This document shows positions 9,620 to 18,638 of a stretch of 64,000 nucleotides of DNA, piece after piece. The position numbers and the translations under genes were made by a program. The stretch lies in the NCBI GenBank assembly GCA_963821275.1, contig CAWGDF010000011.1, positions 1-64,000 on the forward strand, read 5' to 3'. The stretch is from JACVRW01 sp963821275. Lineage in GTDB: Bacteria > Actinomycetota > Thermoleophilia > Solirubrobacterales > Thermoleophilaceae. How positions within the stretch are numbered: position 1 is the stretch's first letter; the number at the start of each line of letters is the position of its first letter. The notes beneath the pieces are model-generated. The model ran no database searches, was not told the origin of the DNA, and saw only the letters and a program-made list of their open reading frames with translations.

Positions 9620-9900
9620 ATGGATCGGTCCGAGGAGATCGTCGACAACCCCGACCGCGGGGTCGCGGAGCACATCCGCGACTACGTCACGACCGGCGGC
9701 CGGCGGGGCCACCGGCTCAGCGGCTGGAAGGCGAGCACACTCCTGCTCGTGACGCGAGGCCAAAGGCTTCGCCCCCGCCATCGCCGTCGTCGCGGCGCTC
9801 GCGTTCGCTGGCGCGCTGGTCGCTCTGGGCCTGCCGGGTCGCCGGCAGGCCGAGGATATTCGGCTTCCGCACTCGGCTTCGAGGGCGGGAACGGCGTCCA
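9620..9900 (+). pseudogene. Fused remnants: deazaflavin-dependent nitroreductase N-terminus and MFS transporter C-terminus
   Basis: From ATG 9620 the reading DRSEEIVDNP...EHIRDYVTTGGRRGH...STLLLVTRG matches the start of F420/deazaflavin-dependent nitroreductase (DDN) proteins, which normally continue RKSGKLRRTPLIY. Here homology stops near 9757. About 10 bases later a different frame reads FAPAIAVVAALAFAGALVAL and GLPGRRQAE, typical of the last membrane helix and tail of a DHA2-type MFS transporter. Together they look like a deletion joining two unrelated genes. Neither fragment should be functional. The family assignment of the MFS part rests on a short segment. Confidence 0.5.
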
Positions 9901-9945
9901 CCGCAATCGACTATTCGGTTATTCGTCCAGGAAGGAGCGCTGCAC

Positions 9946-10860
9946 ATGAATCGTCATCAGCCCCTCGCCGGAAGAACCGCCCTCGTCGCCGGTGCGACTC
10001 GCGGTGCGGGTCGTGCCTTCGCGATCGAGTTGGCTGCCGCCGGGGCGATCGTCTACGCCACCGGACGTAGCAGCAAAGACCGCCGATCCGAGATCGATCG
10101 GCCGGAGACGATTGAGGAGACGGCCGCTCTCGCCGCAGAGAGCGGAGGGGATGGCGTCGCGGTCGTCTGCGACCACCTCGAGCCGCCGCAGGTGCGAGAC
10201 CTGATCTCTCGCATCGAATCCGAGCGCGGCCGTCTCGACATCCTCGTCAACAACATCTGGGGCGGCGACCACCTCACCGGTTGGAACGACAAGATGTGGG
10301 ACCACGATCTCGACGCGGGCCTGCGCATCCTGCGACTTGCGATCGACACGCACATCATCACGAGCCATGCTGCGATCCCTCTGCTGATCCGAAACCCGGG
10401 CGGTCTCGTAATCGAGGTCACCGACGGCGACGCCGAGTTCAACGCCGATTACCGTGGCACCTTCTTCTACGACCTGGCGAAGGTGACGCCGCACCGGATC
10501 GCGTTGGCGCTGGCCGCAGAACTCGGCGACCGGGCGACCGCGGTGTCGCTGAGCCCAGGGTGGATCCGCTCGGAGGCGATGCTCGACAACTTCGGCGTCA
10601 CCGAGGAGAGCTGGCGCGAGGGCACGGCCAAGGATCCCCACTTCTGCATCAGCGAGACACCGCACTACGTTGCCCGTTGCGCCGTCGCGCTCGCCGCCGA
10701 CCCCGATAGGGCTCGCTTCACCGGGCAATCATTTGCGAGCTGGGACCTGGGACCGATCTACGGCGTCACCGATCTCGACGGCACTCAACCGCACTTTCCC
10801 AAGTACCGCCGCGAGGTAATGGAAGCTGGCAAGCCCGCCGACGACTCCGGATACCGGTGA
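9946..10860 (+). CDS. Short-chain dehydrogenase/reductase (SDR)
   Basis: A 304-residue NAD(P)-dependent oxidoreductase starting at ATG 9946 with GGAAGGAGC upstream. It shows the cofactor motif LVAGATRGAGRAFA (TGxxxGxG variant, about residues 13-26), the NNIWGG variant of the NNAG motif, and FYDLAKVTPHRIALALAAEL with the catalytic YxxxK. The sequence SPGWIRSEAMLDNFG follows as in classical SDRs. The insertion after residue 45 (RSSKDRRSEIDRPETIEETA) is typical of a longer SDR subgroup. Substrate unknown. Intact, standing downstream of decayed fragments. Confidence 0.88.
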   Translation: MNRHQPLAGRTALVAGATRGAGRAFAIELAAAGAIVYATGRSSKDRRSEIDRPETIEETAALAAESGGDGVAVVCDHLEPPQVRDLISRIESERGRLDILVNNIWGGDHLTGWNDKMWDHDLDAGLRILRLAIDTHIITSHAAIPLLIRNPGGLVIEVTDGDAEFNADYRGTFFYDLAKVTPHRIALALAAELGDRATAVSLSPGWIRSEAMLDNFGVTEESWREGTAKDPHFCISETPHYVARCAVALAADPDRARFTGQSFASWDLGPIYGVTDLDGTQPHFPKYRREVMEAGKPADDSGYR

Positions 10861-10963
10861 CGCGGTCCCGGTTACGAGCCGGAGGCCGGCCCTGCGGTAC
10901 TCGGGGTGCGCTTGTGGCGCTCCTCGATGATCTCCTTGTTCAGGATTCACACCTGGCCGACCA

Positions 10964-11248
10964 TCAGCAGTTGAAGATCGGCGACGAGGGCCTCCGCAAG
11001 GGAGCCGCGCGTCGTGCGTGCGCGAGTTCGAGCATCTTCTGAACGCGTTTGTCGGCGATGCGGTAGTAGACGGTCCGGAAGTCGCGGCGCGTCTCCACGA
11101 AGCCGCACCAGCGCAGACAGGCTAGATGCGAAGAGACCTTCGGCTGCGGGGCGTCGGTCAGCTCCACAAGTTAGCCGACGGAGCGCTCACCGTCGGTCAG
11201 CGCCTCGAGGATGCGGAGGCGGGTCGGGTCGCCGAAGCCGCGGAAGCG
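10964..11248 (-). pseudogene. ArsR family regulator, multiply disrupted
   Basis: The minus strand reads FRGFGDPTRLRILEALTDGE, then GERSVG, a TAA stop at 11173-11171, and LVELTDAPQPKVSSHLACL with CGFVETRRDFRTVYYRIAD, the standard ArsR winged helix of the CmtR kind. The TAA replaces a Glu codon expected in the SVGEL segment. An in-frame TGA also stands directly upstream at 11251, and the C-terminus diverges after LELAHARR. With at least two lesions this is a decayed gene. No metal-binding Cys set can be judged. Confidence 0.7.
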
Positions 11249-11741
11249 TCAGCGGGAATGCTGCGGTTCGTCCGTGGCAGGAGGCACCGGGGCAGGTCCA
11301 GCTGGAGGCGCTCGCTCCTAGTTTCGAGCGATAGGTCGCGATCGCGAGCACCGTGTGCTCGCCGTGGGCAGATTCCAGCTCCTATCGGATGTCGCGCAAA
11401 GCGCAAGCCCGGTTCCTCGTGCTCCCCAGCCGGTCGGTGAGGCGCGTGCCTATGCAGAGCGCGCGCTGACGCCGCGCGCGTGGTGCTTCTGGGTTTCGGC
11501 GCATGAAAATCCGGGCCCTGGAGGCTCTGTCCGGCCCCGTGCGTACGGTCGGGTGATCCGGGACAGGGGCCTTCTGGGAGAACGCAGTGGGCAGGCCGTT
11601 TTGGACGATGGGCTGCGAGCCCGTGCTTTTCGGTGGCCGCCCCTGCGACTTGCCCGGATTGTGCTGTGAGCACGTATCGGTCTGTGTCGTTCGCCCGCTG
11701 TGTCTCCCGTCTTTGTCGAATGCTGAGGGAGGTGATTGGTC
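11249..11741. other. Non-coding region upstream of the IS110 transposase; possible left end and guide RNA region
   Basis: About 490 bases without a supported gene. In IS110-group elements the long non-coding end upstream of the transposase encodes a bridge (seek) RNA. The stretch 11500-11720 is rich in self-complementary GC segments and is the candidate. The element ends cannot be fixed because this group lacks terminal inverted repeats. Confidence 0.35.
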
Positions 11742-12960
11742 GTGCCGGAGGTGCAGCCTTTGCACAGGTGGACCTTGCCGCGATTTCTGCGAGGTCGCGA
11801 TCTGCGAGGAGGGGGTGGTGCGCTCGGCGGGCCGGGTGATGATGGCGCCGGAGGCGCTTGAGGTGCTGGCCGCTAGCTTGGCGCCCAGCGACCGGGTGGC
11901 GATGGAGGTCTCGGGCGGGGCGTGGGAGGTGGCGCGCATTCTCGAGCCTCACGTCGAGCGGGTGGTGGTGGTCTCGCCGGACGACACCGGGATCGCGCAG
12001 GCGCGCACCAAGACCGACCGGCTCGACGCCCGCACGCTGGCGAGCCTTCTGTGGAGGGGCGCGCTTGAGGCGGTGTGGATGCCCGACGAGCGCGCCCGCG
12101 TGCTGAGGCGGCGGCTGGCGCGCCGCGAGCAGCTGGTCCGCACCCGCACGCGGGTCAAGAACGAGGTGCACGCGGTGTTGATGCGCCGGCTTAAGGGCAA
12201 GCCGCCGTGCTCCGATCTGTTCGGGGTCAAGGGCCGCAGGTGGCTGCGCCGGCTGAGCTTGCCGCCCGAGGAGGCAGAGACGGTCCAGGCCGCGCTGCGC
12301 CACATCGCGTTCCTGGACCGCGAGATCGAGCAGGTCGAGCGGCTGGTCGCCAAGCAGATGCTGAGCTGGCCGGAGGCCAAGCGGCTGATGACCGTCCCGG
12401 GCGTGAACCTGATCGGCGCCGCCAGCTTCCTGGCCGCGGTCGGCGACATCGCCCGCTTTCGCAGCTCGAGCAAGCTGGTCGCCTACCTCGGTCTCGATCC
12501 GCGGGTCAGGCAGTCCGGCGAGCAGCCCGCCCGTTCGGGAGGCATCTCCAAGCGCGGCTCGGTGTCGGCGCGCTGGGCGCTGGTCGAGGCCGCCTGGAGC
12601 GCGGTCAATCAGCCCGGGCCGCTGCGCGCGTTCTACCTGCGGATCAGGGCACGCCGTGGGCATGGCAAGGCGATCGTCGCCGCCGCGCGCAAGCTTGCGG
12701 TGCTGTTCTGGTGCATGCTCACCCGCGGCCAGGACTACGCCCACCAGCAGCCGTCGCTGACCGCCCAGAAGCTGCGGCGGCTCGAGCTCGCCGCCGGCGC
12801 CCCCGTCCGCAAGGGCAAACCCTCAGGCGTGTGGGTCACCCACCAAAAGATGCGCCAAGCCGAGAAGCAGCTCGCCGCCCAGGCCCAAGCCTCCTACGAG
12901 CGCACCACCCGCGACTGGCAGGCGTCGGGACCAAGAACAAGGAAACGGGCGCGAGCGTGA
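11742..12960 (+). pseudogene. IS110 family transposase (element 1), N-terminus frameshifted
   Basis: The main frame runs from about 11780 to TGA at 12958-12960 and is an IS110 DEDD recombinase: KTDRLDARTLASLL, the coiled region REQLVRTRTRVKNEVHAVL, and the C-terminal Transposase_20 part MTVPGVNLIGAASFLA with SKRGSVSARWALVEAAW, which holds the catalytic Ser. The first catalytic Asp lies in another frame (AFAQVDLA just before 11778), followed by DFCEVAICEEG in the main frame, so at least one indel breaks the N-terminus. GTG 11742 behind GGAGGTGATT is the likely original start. Probably inactive unless the indel is a sequence error. Confidence 0.75.
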
Positions 12961-13446
12961 CACTGGAGCGCGCTTAGTTAAGTCACTCAAACGAGGACAA
13001 GCCGCGCGGCAGACCACAAGCTCCTGACGTCTGCGCTTCGCTTCGTCAGTCACTCGCGCCCGATCACAAGCTAACGCCGCTCACCGACGTCGACCACCCC
13101 CGGCGGCGACACCGCCAGCGCAAATACCGACCAAGATCGGCCCGATCGAGACCAGCGCCGACCGAAGTGGCCTCACAGGACCGATCTAAGGCCCATAGCG
13201 ACACCTCCGCGACAGATACATCGTCCGGAATCGCCGCAAATTCCTACAGGACCGTCGCCCGCCCACCTTGATTTTCATCGGTCGTCCAAAGGGTCGGTCA
13301 TCTGGCGGGAGCCGAGACGCCCCCTTGCACGGGGTTGGAGCACCATGCGAACGACGCGCCTCCGCAACGTTCCCATCGTCGGGCGCTAGAGACTTGCCGA
13401 CCCACTTGCCCCATCCGACGGCCTCGAGGCCTCGCCTCTAGCCCGA
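12961..13446. other. Gene-free spacer
   Basis: About 485 bases between the IS110 transposase stop and the sigma-factor region. Base composition drops from the surrounding coding level and every frame is interrupted. Nothing is supported here; the right end of IS110 element 1 must lie inside it. Confidence 0.4.
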
Positions 13447-13569
13447 TTAGGAACCGCGGCCGTCCTCGGGGACGGGCTCTCGTCTGAGCAGGCCGGCGGC
13501 GTCGATGCCGTCAACGAGCCGGACCCGCCCGGCGCCGCTCAGCACGACCTCGTAAGCGAGCTCGTTCAT
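13447..13569 (-). CDS. Possible small protein downstream of the anti-sigma gene (40 aa)
   Basis: ATG at 13569 opens MNELAYEVVLSGAGRVRLVD, continuing GIDAAGLLRREPVPEDGRGS and ending in TAA at 13447. The third positions are strongly GC, as in coding DNA here. It lies about 100 bp after the anti-sigma gene on the same strand, so it could be a third member of that operon or the end of a broken gene. No family recognised. Confidence 0.3.
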   Translation of the reverse strand: MNELAYEVVLSGAGRVRLVDGIDAAGLLRREPVPEDGRGS

Positions 13570-13667
13570 CCGCAGCCGCCCGCCGTGGCCCCGGCGCAGG
13601 AGGCCGCAGCATGTCGTACCGGCTTGGGGCGGCGGAACCGCCTGCGCCGGGCGGCAGGCCCTCGGTG

Positions 13668-13904
13668 TCAGCCGGAGCCGTTCGAGGGAAATGCATTGAC
13701 CGCCGCCCGCAGGCCCTCGTAGTCAAGGCGGCAGGCCGGGCAGCTGCGTAGATGCGCGGCGGCACCCGGAAAGCGCGTCGCGGGATCAATGCCGGAGAGG
13801 TCCGTCTCGACGTAGAGCTCGAACACATCCAGGGTCGCCTGGCAACCCGGATCTTCAGAGTAGACCGGCAGCAGCTCGTCGAGGTTCGCTGTCTCGTCGC
13901 TCAT
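13668..13904 (-). CDS. Putative zinc-finger anti-sigma factor (78 aa)
   Basis: The ATG at 13904 overlaps the stop codon of the sigma-factor gene (ATGA), so the two are translationally coupled. The short product has an acidic N-terminus (SDETANLDELLPVYSEDP) and the motif HLRSCPACR (HxxxCxxC) near residue 55, as in ZAS-type anti-sigma factors. There is no membrane segment, so it would act in the cytoplasm on its partner sigma factor, possibly sensing redox state through the Cys pair. Assignment rests on motif and position. Confidence 0.7.
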   Translation of the reverse strand: MSDETANLDELLPVYSEDPGCQATLDVFELYVETDLSGIDPATRFPGAAAHLRSCPACRLDYEGLRAAVNAFPSNGSG

Positions 13905-14539
13905 TGCGGCTCCGGGGTGGCACTCACGACGTAACCGGCGTTCGCGAGGCTCGTGCGGAGCTTTCGCCGGGCGTCGAAGAGGGCCTTGTAGACGGCGTTG
14001 CGGGTGCTGCCGAGCTCGGCCGCGAGCGCATCGACCGGCACATCGTCGAGAGCAATCGCCACGAACACCTTGCGCTGGTGCTCCGTCAGGTCCTGCTCGA
14101 CCGCGTGCGCCAGGGCCCCGAGCAGCTCGCGCTGCTCGGCGCGCCGGTCCGGCGCCGTGGCCAGGCGATCGGCGATTCGCTCCGGGTCGACCGGCTCGTC
14201 GACGGTGGCCGAGCCGGTGCGCCAGAAGTGGCGGCCGATCTTTGTCGAGACCTGGAACATCACGAACTTGTAGGCCCAGGTCGTGAAGTGGCTCTCCCCC
14301 CTGAACTCGTCGAGCTTGGCCATGATCGATACCAAGGCGTCGTTGGCCGCCTGCTGCGCGATGTCCTCGAGCTCCGGCCCGCTCACACGAAGCAACCCGC
14401 GACGTCGCTGGCACTCGAACCGCGCCACGCGCAAGAGCAGGTCGCGCAACTCGGCGACCGTGGTGTCCCGCTGCACACCCGAGGCCCGTAGGCCGGCCAT
14501 CCACTCGACGACGGTCCTGTCGGCGGCGTCTGGGGACAC
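13901..14539 (-). CDS. ECF-type RNA polymerase sigma factor
   Basis: A 212-residue sigma-70 family protein. Region 2 is seen in LEDIAQQAANDALVSIMAKL and GESHFTTWAYKFVMFQVSTK; region 4 with its helix-turn-helix is LTEHQRKVFVAIALDDVPVD followed by ALAAELGSTRNAVYKALFDA. It would direct RNA polymerase to a stress regulon held in check by the overlapping anti-sigma gene. The start is a GTG at 14539. Divergent from the alpha/beta hydrolase at 14626, whose promoter region is only about 85 bp away, so the hydrolase may belong to its regulon. Confidence 0.88.
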   Translation of the reverse strand: MSPDAADRTVVEWMAGLRASGVQRDTTVAELRDLLLRVARFECQRRRGLLRVSGPELEDIAQQAANDALVSIMAKLDEFRGESHFTTWAYKFVMFQVSTKIGRHFWRTGSATVDEPVDPERIADRLATAPDRRAEQRELLGALAHAVEQDLTEHQRKVFVAIALDDVPVDALAAELGSTRNAVYKALFDARRKLRTSLANAGYVVSATPEPQ

Positions 14540-14625
14540 CAGATGCAGATCCTAGACCCCGGGGTAAGACCGGCGGCTCCCCTGTGACTAACCGATTGTC
14601 CGACAAACCGCGACCAGGAGCCCCA

Positions 14626-15504
14626 ATGACGACCCATCACATAGTGGAAGTCGACGGTCTGAACGTCTTCTACCGGCAGGCCGGTGACCCGAGGAGCCCG
14701 AAGCTGCTGCTGCTCGGTGGCTTCCCGGCCTCGTCGCATCAGTTCCGCAACCTGATCCCCGCTCTCGCCGAGCGCTTCCACGTCGTGTCACCCGACTACC
14801 CCGGGTTCGGCAACAGCGACATGCCGGATCCGGCCGACTGGGACTACACCTTCGACCATCTCGCCGAGGTCGTCGAGGGTCTGCTCCAGCGGATCGGCTT
14901 CACCGGCCCGATGGGCATCTACATGCAGGACTACGGCGGCCCGATCGGCAACCGCATCATTGCCCGCCACCCGGATTGGCTCGCGTGGCAGGTGATTCAG
15001 AACGCCAACAGCTACGAGGAGGGCTTCACCGAAGCGTGGGACGGAATCCGTCACGCGCTGTGGGTGGACCGCTCCCCTGAGACCGAGGCGCCGCTCGAGG
15101 CCTTCCTGCAGCCCGAGACCGTCGAGACGATCTACACCACCGGCCACCGGGACCCCGCGCGGATCAGCCCCGACAACTGGAGCATGGACCTGTTCTTCCT
15201 CGCGCGCCCGAACGCGCACCGCGTCCAGCTCGACCTGTTCTACGACTACCGCACGAACGTCGAGCTCTACCCCGCCTGGCAGGCGTTCCTGCGGGAGAAG
15301 CGGCCTCGGACGCTGATCTTCTGGGGCCAAGGAGACATCTTCTTCACCCCCGAGGGCGGCGAGGCGTACCTGCGCGACCTGCCAGAAGCCGAGCTCGTCC
15401 GGCTGGACTCCGGCCACTTCGCAGTCGAGGACTGCCTGCCCCAGATCAGCGAGGGGATCACGCGGTTCTACGAGACGAAAGTGCTTCGGGCGGCCGCCGC
15501 TTGA
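14626..15504 (+). CDS. Alpha/beta hydrolase (haloalkane-dehalogenase-like)
   Basis: A 292-residue protein starting at ATG 14626 behind ACCAGGAG. Features: the oxyanion segment LLLGGFPASSHQFRNLIPAL, SPDYPGFGNSDMP, the nucleophile elbow IYMQDYGGPIG with Asp in place of Ser (about residue 108), IFWGQGDIFF with the acid, and LDSGHFAVEDCLP with the catalytic His. Asp nucleophiles mark epoxide hydrolases and dehalogenases. Substrate unknown; close relatives are usually annotated simply as alpha/beta hydrolases. Divergent from the ECF sigma factor. Intact. Confidence 0.85.
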   Translation: MTTHHIVEVDGLNVFYRQAGDPRSPKLLLLGGFPASSHQFRNLIPALAERFHVVSPDYPGFGNSDMPDPADWDYTFDHLAEVVEGLLQRIGFTGPMGIYMQDYGGPIGNRIIARHPDWLAWQVIQNANSYEEGFTEAWDGIRHALWVDRSPETEAPLEAFLQPETVETIYTTGHRDPARISPDNWSMDLFFLARPNAHRVQLDLFYDYRTNVELYPAWQAFLREKRPRTLIFWGQGDIFFTPEGGEAYLRDLPEAELVRLDSGHFAVEDCLPQISEGITRFYETKVLRAAAA

Positions 15505-15655
15505 AGCCGACCGCGGCGCTCGAATGCGAACGACCGGGGGTAAGCCCGCCGCGAGGGAGGTCCGCGCGGCGGTCCACGCCGCCGACCTGAACCCGCGCGA
15601 CGTCCTCAGGGAGGTGTTGCGCCGAAGGCACCCGAACGCAAGGAGCACGATCCCG

Positions 15656-16063
15656 ATGAGAAAGAGTCAGCAGGAACCGCCCGGCGCGACCCGCCTCGCC
15701 TATATCGTCGGTGTGCCGCTCGCCGAGAACGTGGTGCGCCAATGGCCGCAGATGCGCGAGATCGTGCGCACCAGCCCGCTCATCGCCGAGATCGAAGGTA
15801 ACTTCCCGGAACTCAGGCTCGAGGTCGGCAGGCGTCTGCATCTAGACAACGTCGTCGTGGTCGAATGGACCAGCGATTACGGCGACGGACGCCTTTACCG
15901 GAACGTGACGATCGGCGAGCTAGAACATGGACGGGTGGTGCGCGTCACGGACTACTGGGGTGAACCCACGTCGACACCGGAATGGCGCAGGTCGCTGACC
16001 GACCGGCTTGACATGCCCGGCGACGGTACATGGCCTGACGCAGACCACCTCGCCCACCACTAG
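15656..16063 (+). CDS. NTF2/SnoaL-like protein (135 aa)
   Basis: ATG at 15656 has an AAGGAGCACG ribosome site. The cone-shaped NTF2-like fold is suggested by NVVVVEWTSDYGDGRLYRNV, the strand pair VTIGELEHGRVVRVTDYWGE and the ending PTSTPEWRRSLTDRL. The YWGEP...PEWR pattern is common in actinobacterial SnoaL-like proteins. The first helix (PLAENVVRQWPQMREIVRTS) fits. Catalytic role unknown; it may act with the hydrolase upstream, 150 bp away on the same strand. Ends in TAG. Confidence 0.65.
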   Translation: MRKSQQEPPGATRLAYIVGVPLAENVVRQWPQMREIVRTSPLIAEIEGNFPELRLEVGRRLHLDNVVVVEWTSDYGDGRLYRNVTIGELEHGRVVRVTDYWGEPTSTPEWRRSLTDRLDMPGDGTWPDADHLAHH

Positions 16064-16531
16064 TTGGGCACCGAGCTCGATTCCGCGCTACCGGGCGCTG
16101 GGCCCTCCATGACAAATGATCGCTCGCCGCACGACCAACCGTGCGCCGCACGGATCTCACTTCGGCGCCGGGACTCGGCTTGAAGTTCATCGCAACCGGA
16201 TCCCGGCTAGCGCGCGAATGAACGGACGCATGCGATCGTCGTGGACTACCCGGTGAGGGAATCGGTGAGGCTACTCCTCTTCGACGAAAGCAGCGCTCTC
16301 GCTCTTCTCGCAAGAACCCGGGGCTCTCCCGCCTCCCGCGGTGCAAGGCGGAGGGCTCCCGGTCGTCGCGCATTGCAGGAGCCCGGGTACGCCCTTCTTG
16401 GCTGCCGCAACTCGTTCAAGGCAGTGACGTCCGCGGTGGACGGCTGCGTGATCGCTTGCGCCGATAGGAGAGGTGTGCGCCGGACGTATCGAGGCGGTCC
16501 CATTGCGCGTCCTGGGCGGCAGGCGGCGTTG
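16064..16531. other. Gene-free spacer holding one stem-loop repeat
   Basis: About 470 bases between the NTF2-like gene and the minus-strand chimeric ORF. The only recognisable object is the repeat at 16331-16384. Confidence 0.45.
16331..16384 (+). repeat. Serial stem-loop repeat, copy 2
   Basis: First stem: GCCTCCCGC ... GGCGGAGG. Second stem: GGGCTCC (16353-16359) with GGAGCCC (16378-16384), perfect, loop CGGTCGTCGCGCATTGCA. The loop GGTCGTCGCGCA is shared with copies 3 and 4, while the stem bases differ, a pattern of compensatory change. Confidence 0.65.
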
Positions 16532-16768
16532 TCAGTCGAGCGTGGTGACGACCTTGCCGTTGGCGTGGCCCTGCTCGACGTATACCAGCGCCTCGAGGGT
16601 CTGGTCGAACGGGAACGTCTTGTCGATGTCGCCGAAGCGCTCGGATGCAGCGGGCCCGTGCCCGGTCACGCCGATCGCGTCGATCACGGCAGAAACGAGG
16701 GCACGGATCGTTTCTGGAGCGGCAAGTGCGGCAAAGTCGCATCCGTGGAGGTCGATCGCCGCGAGCAT
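16532..16768 (-). pseudogene. Chimeric ORF: SAM-decarboxylase-like N-terminus joined to alcohol-dehydrogenase C-terminus (78 aa)
   Basis: The 78-residue frame begins MLAAIDLHGCDFAALAAPET and runs to HGPAASERFGD, resembling the start of SpeD-like S-adenosylmethionine decarboxylases (IDLxGCD, then ERFGD). From KTFPFDQTLEALVYVEQGHA to the end (NGKVVTTLD) it instead matches the last residues of zinc-type alcohol dehydrogenase/quinone reductases. The join is near 16610. This looks like two gene ends fused by a deletion. Neither active site is present. The SpeD-like part is a weaker match than the dehydrogenase tail. Confidence 0.5.
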
Positions 16769-16832
16769 CCCCCACGGTGACGGGACGCGTCACGGTTCGA
16801 GGATCGGATCGGGCGGGCGGCCTGCGCGCTCG

Positions 16833-18356
16833 TCACGGGCTGGGCGCAGGCGCAGGGTCGGCGAGAGGAAACGTCGAGCCGAAGAGCCCCGCCGATTGGA
16901 GCGGCGGGGGTGGGCTCGGCTCGCGGTCGAACACCGCCACCGCGTCGCTGGCTTCGGACGCGACATAGACGCTCAGCCCGTCGGGGCTGACCGCCACCGA
17001 CTCGGGGTCGGCGAGCGCCGTCCCGTCGACGCACTGGAGGCCGGTAGTGGTGATGTCACGGATGCAGCCGGCCGTGCCGGGTTTTTGGGCCAACGTGCCG
17101 TTGGGGGCGCGGTCGAACACCGCCAGCGCATTGCTTTGTTCGGACGCGACATAGGCGCTCAGCCCGTCGGGGCTGACCGCCACCGATTGGGCGTTCTCGA
17201 GGGCCTTCCCGTCGATACACGGCCCCCGCCCGCTTACTGAGATGCACCCGACCGGGTCGGGCTTCTGGATCAGCCGGCCGTTGCGGGTGCGGTCGAACAT
17301 CGCCACCGCCCCGTTCGAGACTTCTCCGAACCCGCCATTGTTGTCGGGGGCGGCCACGTAGGCGCTCAGCCCGTCGGGGCTGACCGCCACCGAGTCGGCG
17401 CGGCCGAGGGCCGTCCCCTCGACGCAATCGTCGTTCGGAAAGGCGTCGTCCACCGAGATGCAGCCGGCCAGACCCGGTTTTTGGGTCAGCGTTCCGTCCT
17501 CGGCACGGTCGAAGATCTCCACCCCGCTCCCTCCGGTGTCGCTCGAGGCGACGTAGGCGCTCTCGCCGTCGGGGCTGACCGTGACCGCCTTGGGGTTGCC
17601 GAGGTTCCTCCCTTCGACGCACGACCCCCCAGAGTTCGAGATGCACCCCGCCGTGCCGGGTTTTTGGGTCAGTGTGCCGTCCTCGGCGCGGTCGAAGACC
17701 GCCACGCCTTCCGGCTCGCCCGATCCGCCCGCGACATAGGCGCTCAGGCCATCGGGGCTGACCGCCACCGATTCGGCACTGTTGAGCATCCTGCCCTTGA
17801 TACACGGGCCCGCCCCGCCTTCTGAGATGCAGCCCCCGCGGCCCGGCTTCTGGACAAGCCGGCCGTTGCTGGTGCGGTCGAACACGGCCACCGCGCCGCT
17901 GAGGCTGGACGTGACATAGCCGCTCTTCCCGTCGGGGCTGATCGTCACCGAGCTGGCGCCGTCGAGCGCCGTGCCGTCGCGGCATCGGCCGGCGCCGGTG
18001 TCCGAGATGCAGCCCGCCTGGCCGGGCTTCTGGATCAGCGTCCCGTCGCCGTCGCGGTCGAACACCGCCACCGCGTCGCTGTCGGCAGCGGCGACGTAGG
18101 CGTTCTGCCCGTCGGGGCTGACCGCTATCGAGCGAGCGCCGTCGAGCGCCTCCCCTCGGTCGCAGAAGCCGATCACGCTCAAGCACCCCGCCGCGCCCGG
18201 CTTCTGGACCAGATCACCGGTCGCCGCCGCGGCATCGGCCACCCCGACACCGCCCAGCAGACACAGCGCCAGGGCCGCTGAAACGGATACGACGGCTCCT
18301 TTTCTCGGAGGACCCACATCGAGACGAGACGCCAGACGACCGCCCCCTATTCCCAT
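16833..18356 (-). CDS. Secreted seven-repeat beta-propeller protein
   Basis: A 507-residue protein starting at ATG 18356. A signal peptide is visible (basic start, then SVSAALALCLLGGVGVADAA). Seven repeats of about 55-65 residues follow, each with QKPGxxGCIS, a second Cys, AxSVAVSPDGLSAYVA and AVAVFDR, predicting a seven-bladed propeller of the YVTN/lactonase-like kind. Each repeat has a regularly spaced Cys pair (GCIS ... C) likely to form a disulfide outside the cell. The C-terminus is proline-rich (PSPPPPL). Role unknown; surface binding or scaffolding is likely. Repeat similarity is high, suggesting recent expansion by duplication. Confidence 0.8.
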   Translation of the reverse strand: MGIGGGRLASRLDVGPPRKGAVVSVSAALALCLLGGVGVADAAAATGDLVQKPGAAGCLSVIGFCDRGEALDGARSIAVSPDGQNAYVAAADSDAVAVFDRDGDGTLIQKPGQAGCISDTGAGRCRDGTALDGASSVTISPDGKSGYVTSSLSGAVAVFDRTSNGRLVQKPGRGGCISEGGAGPCIKGRMLNSAESVAVSPDGLSAYVAGGSGEPEGVAVFDRAEDGTLTQKPGTAGCISNSGGSCVEGRNLGNPKAVTVSPDGESAYVASSDTGGSGVEIFDRAEDGTLTQKPGLAGCISVDDAFPNDDCVEGTALGRADSVAVSPDGLSAYVAAPDNNGGFGEVSNGAVAMFDRTRNGRLIQKPDPVGCISVSGRGPCIDGKALENAQSVAVSPDGLSAYVASEQSNALAVFDRAPNGTLAQKPGTAGCIRDITTTGLQCVDGTALADPESVAVSPDGLSVYVASEASDAVAVFDREPSPPPPLQSAGLFGSTFPLADPAPAPSP

Positions 18357-18474
18357 AATCGGTGCGGGTTGACAACCATTCACAGTGATCGGGAGGGCCA
18401 GCCCTACCTGTCCTGGCACCAAAACCTTCGCTACACACCATGCGGAGTTTGCGGTCATCGCCAAGGAGCTCCTC

Positions 18475-18609
18475 ATGGGCCGCCAGGCCGACGAGAAGCT
18501 GCCGGAGACCGAAGCCCGCGGCGTAGCTGCTCCTTGGCACCACCCTTCACCAGGGCCTCGGCGCACGCCGGGGCCGTCTTTTTCCCCCGAATCCCCGATA
18601 AGGGATTAA
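18475..18609 (+). CDS. Possible small ORF (44 aa)
   Basis: ATG at 18475 has a good ribosome site (AAGGAG, 6 nt upstream) and opens MGRQADEKLPETEARGVAAP, but after this the composition becomes proline/arginine-rich and the frame runs through a terminator-like hairpin at 18554-18583. Either a short real gene with a shifted end or chance. Confidence 0.2.
   Translation: MGRQADEKLPETEARGVAAPWHHPSPGPRRTPGPSFSPESPIRD
18554..18583 (+). terminator. Rho-independent terminator-like hairpin
   Basis: Stem GGCCTCGGC (18554-18562), 4-base loop GCAC, GCCGGGGCC (18567-18575, one G-U pair), followed by GTCTTTTT. On the plus strand it stands before the DHFR-like gene, so it could insulate that gene from upstream transcription. 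Confidence 0.5.
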
Positions 18610-18638
18610 TTCACGCGAGAGGGTAGGTCTCTACCTCC

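Noticed and set aside
11197..12744. 515-codon minus-strand frame across the IS110 transposase
   Set aside because: Shadow of a GC-rich gene; no recognisable motifs, while the plus strand has complete transposase motifs.
12961..13446. Minus-strand hydrophobic stretch near 13100 as a membrane protein end
   Set aside because: Too short, interrupted, and without a start or recognisable family.
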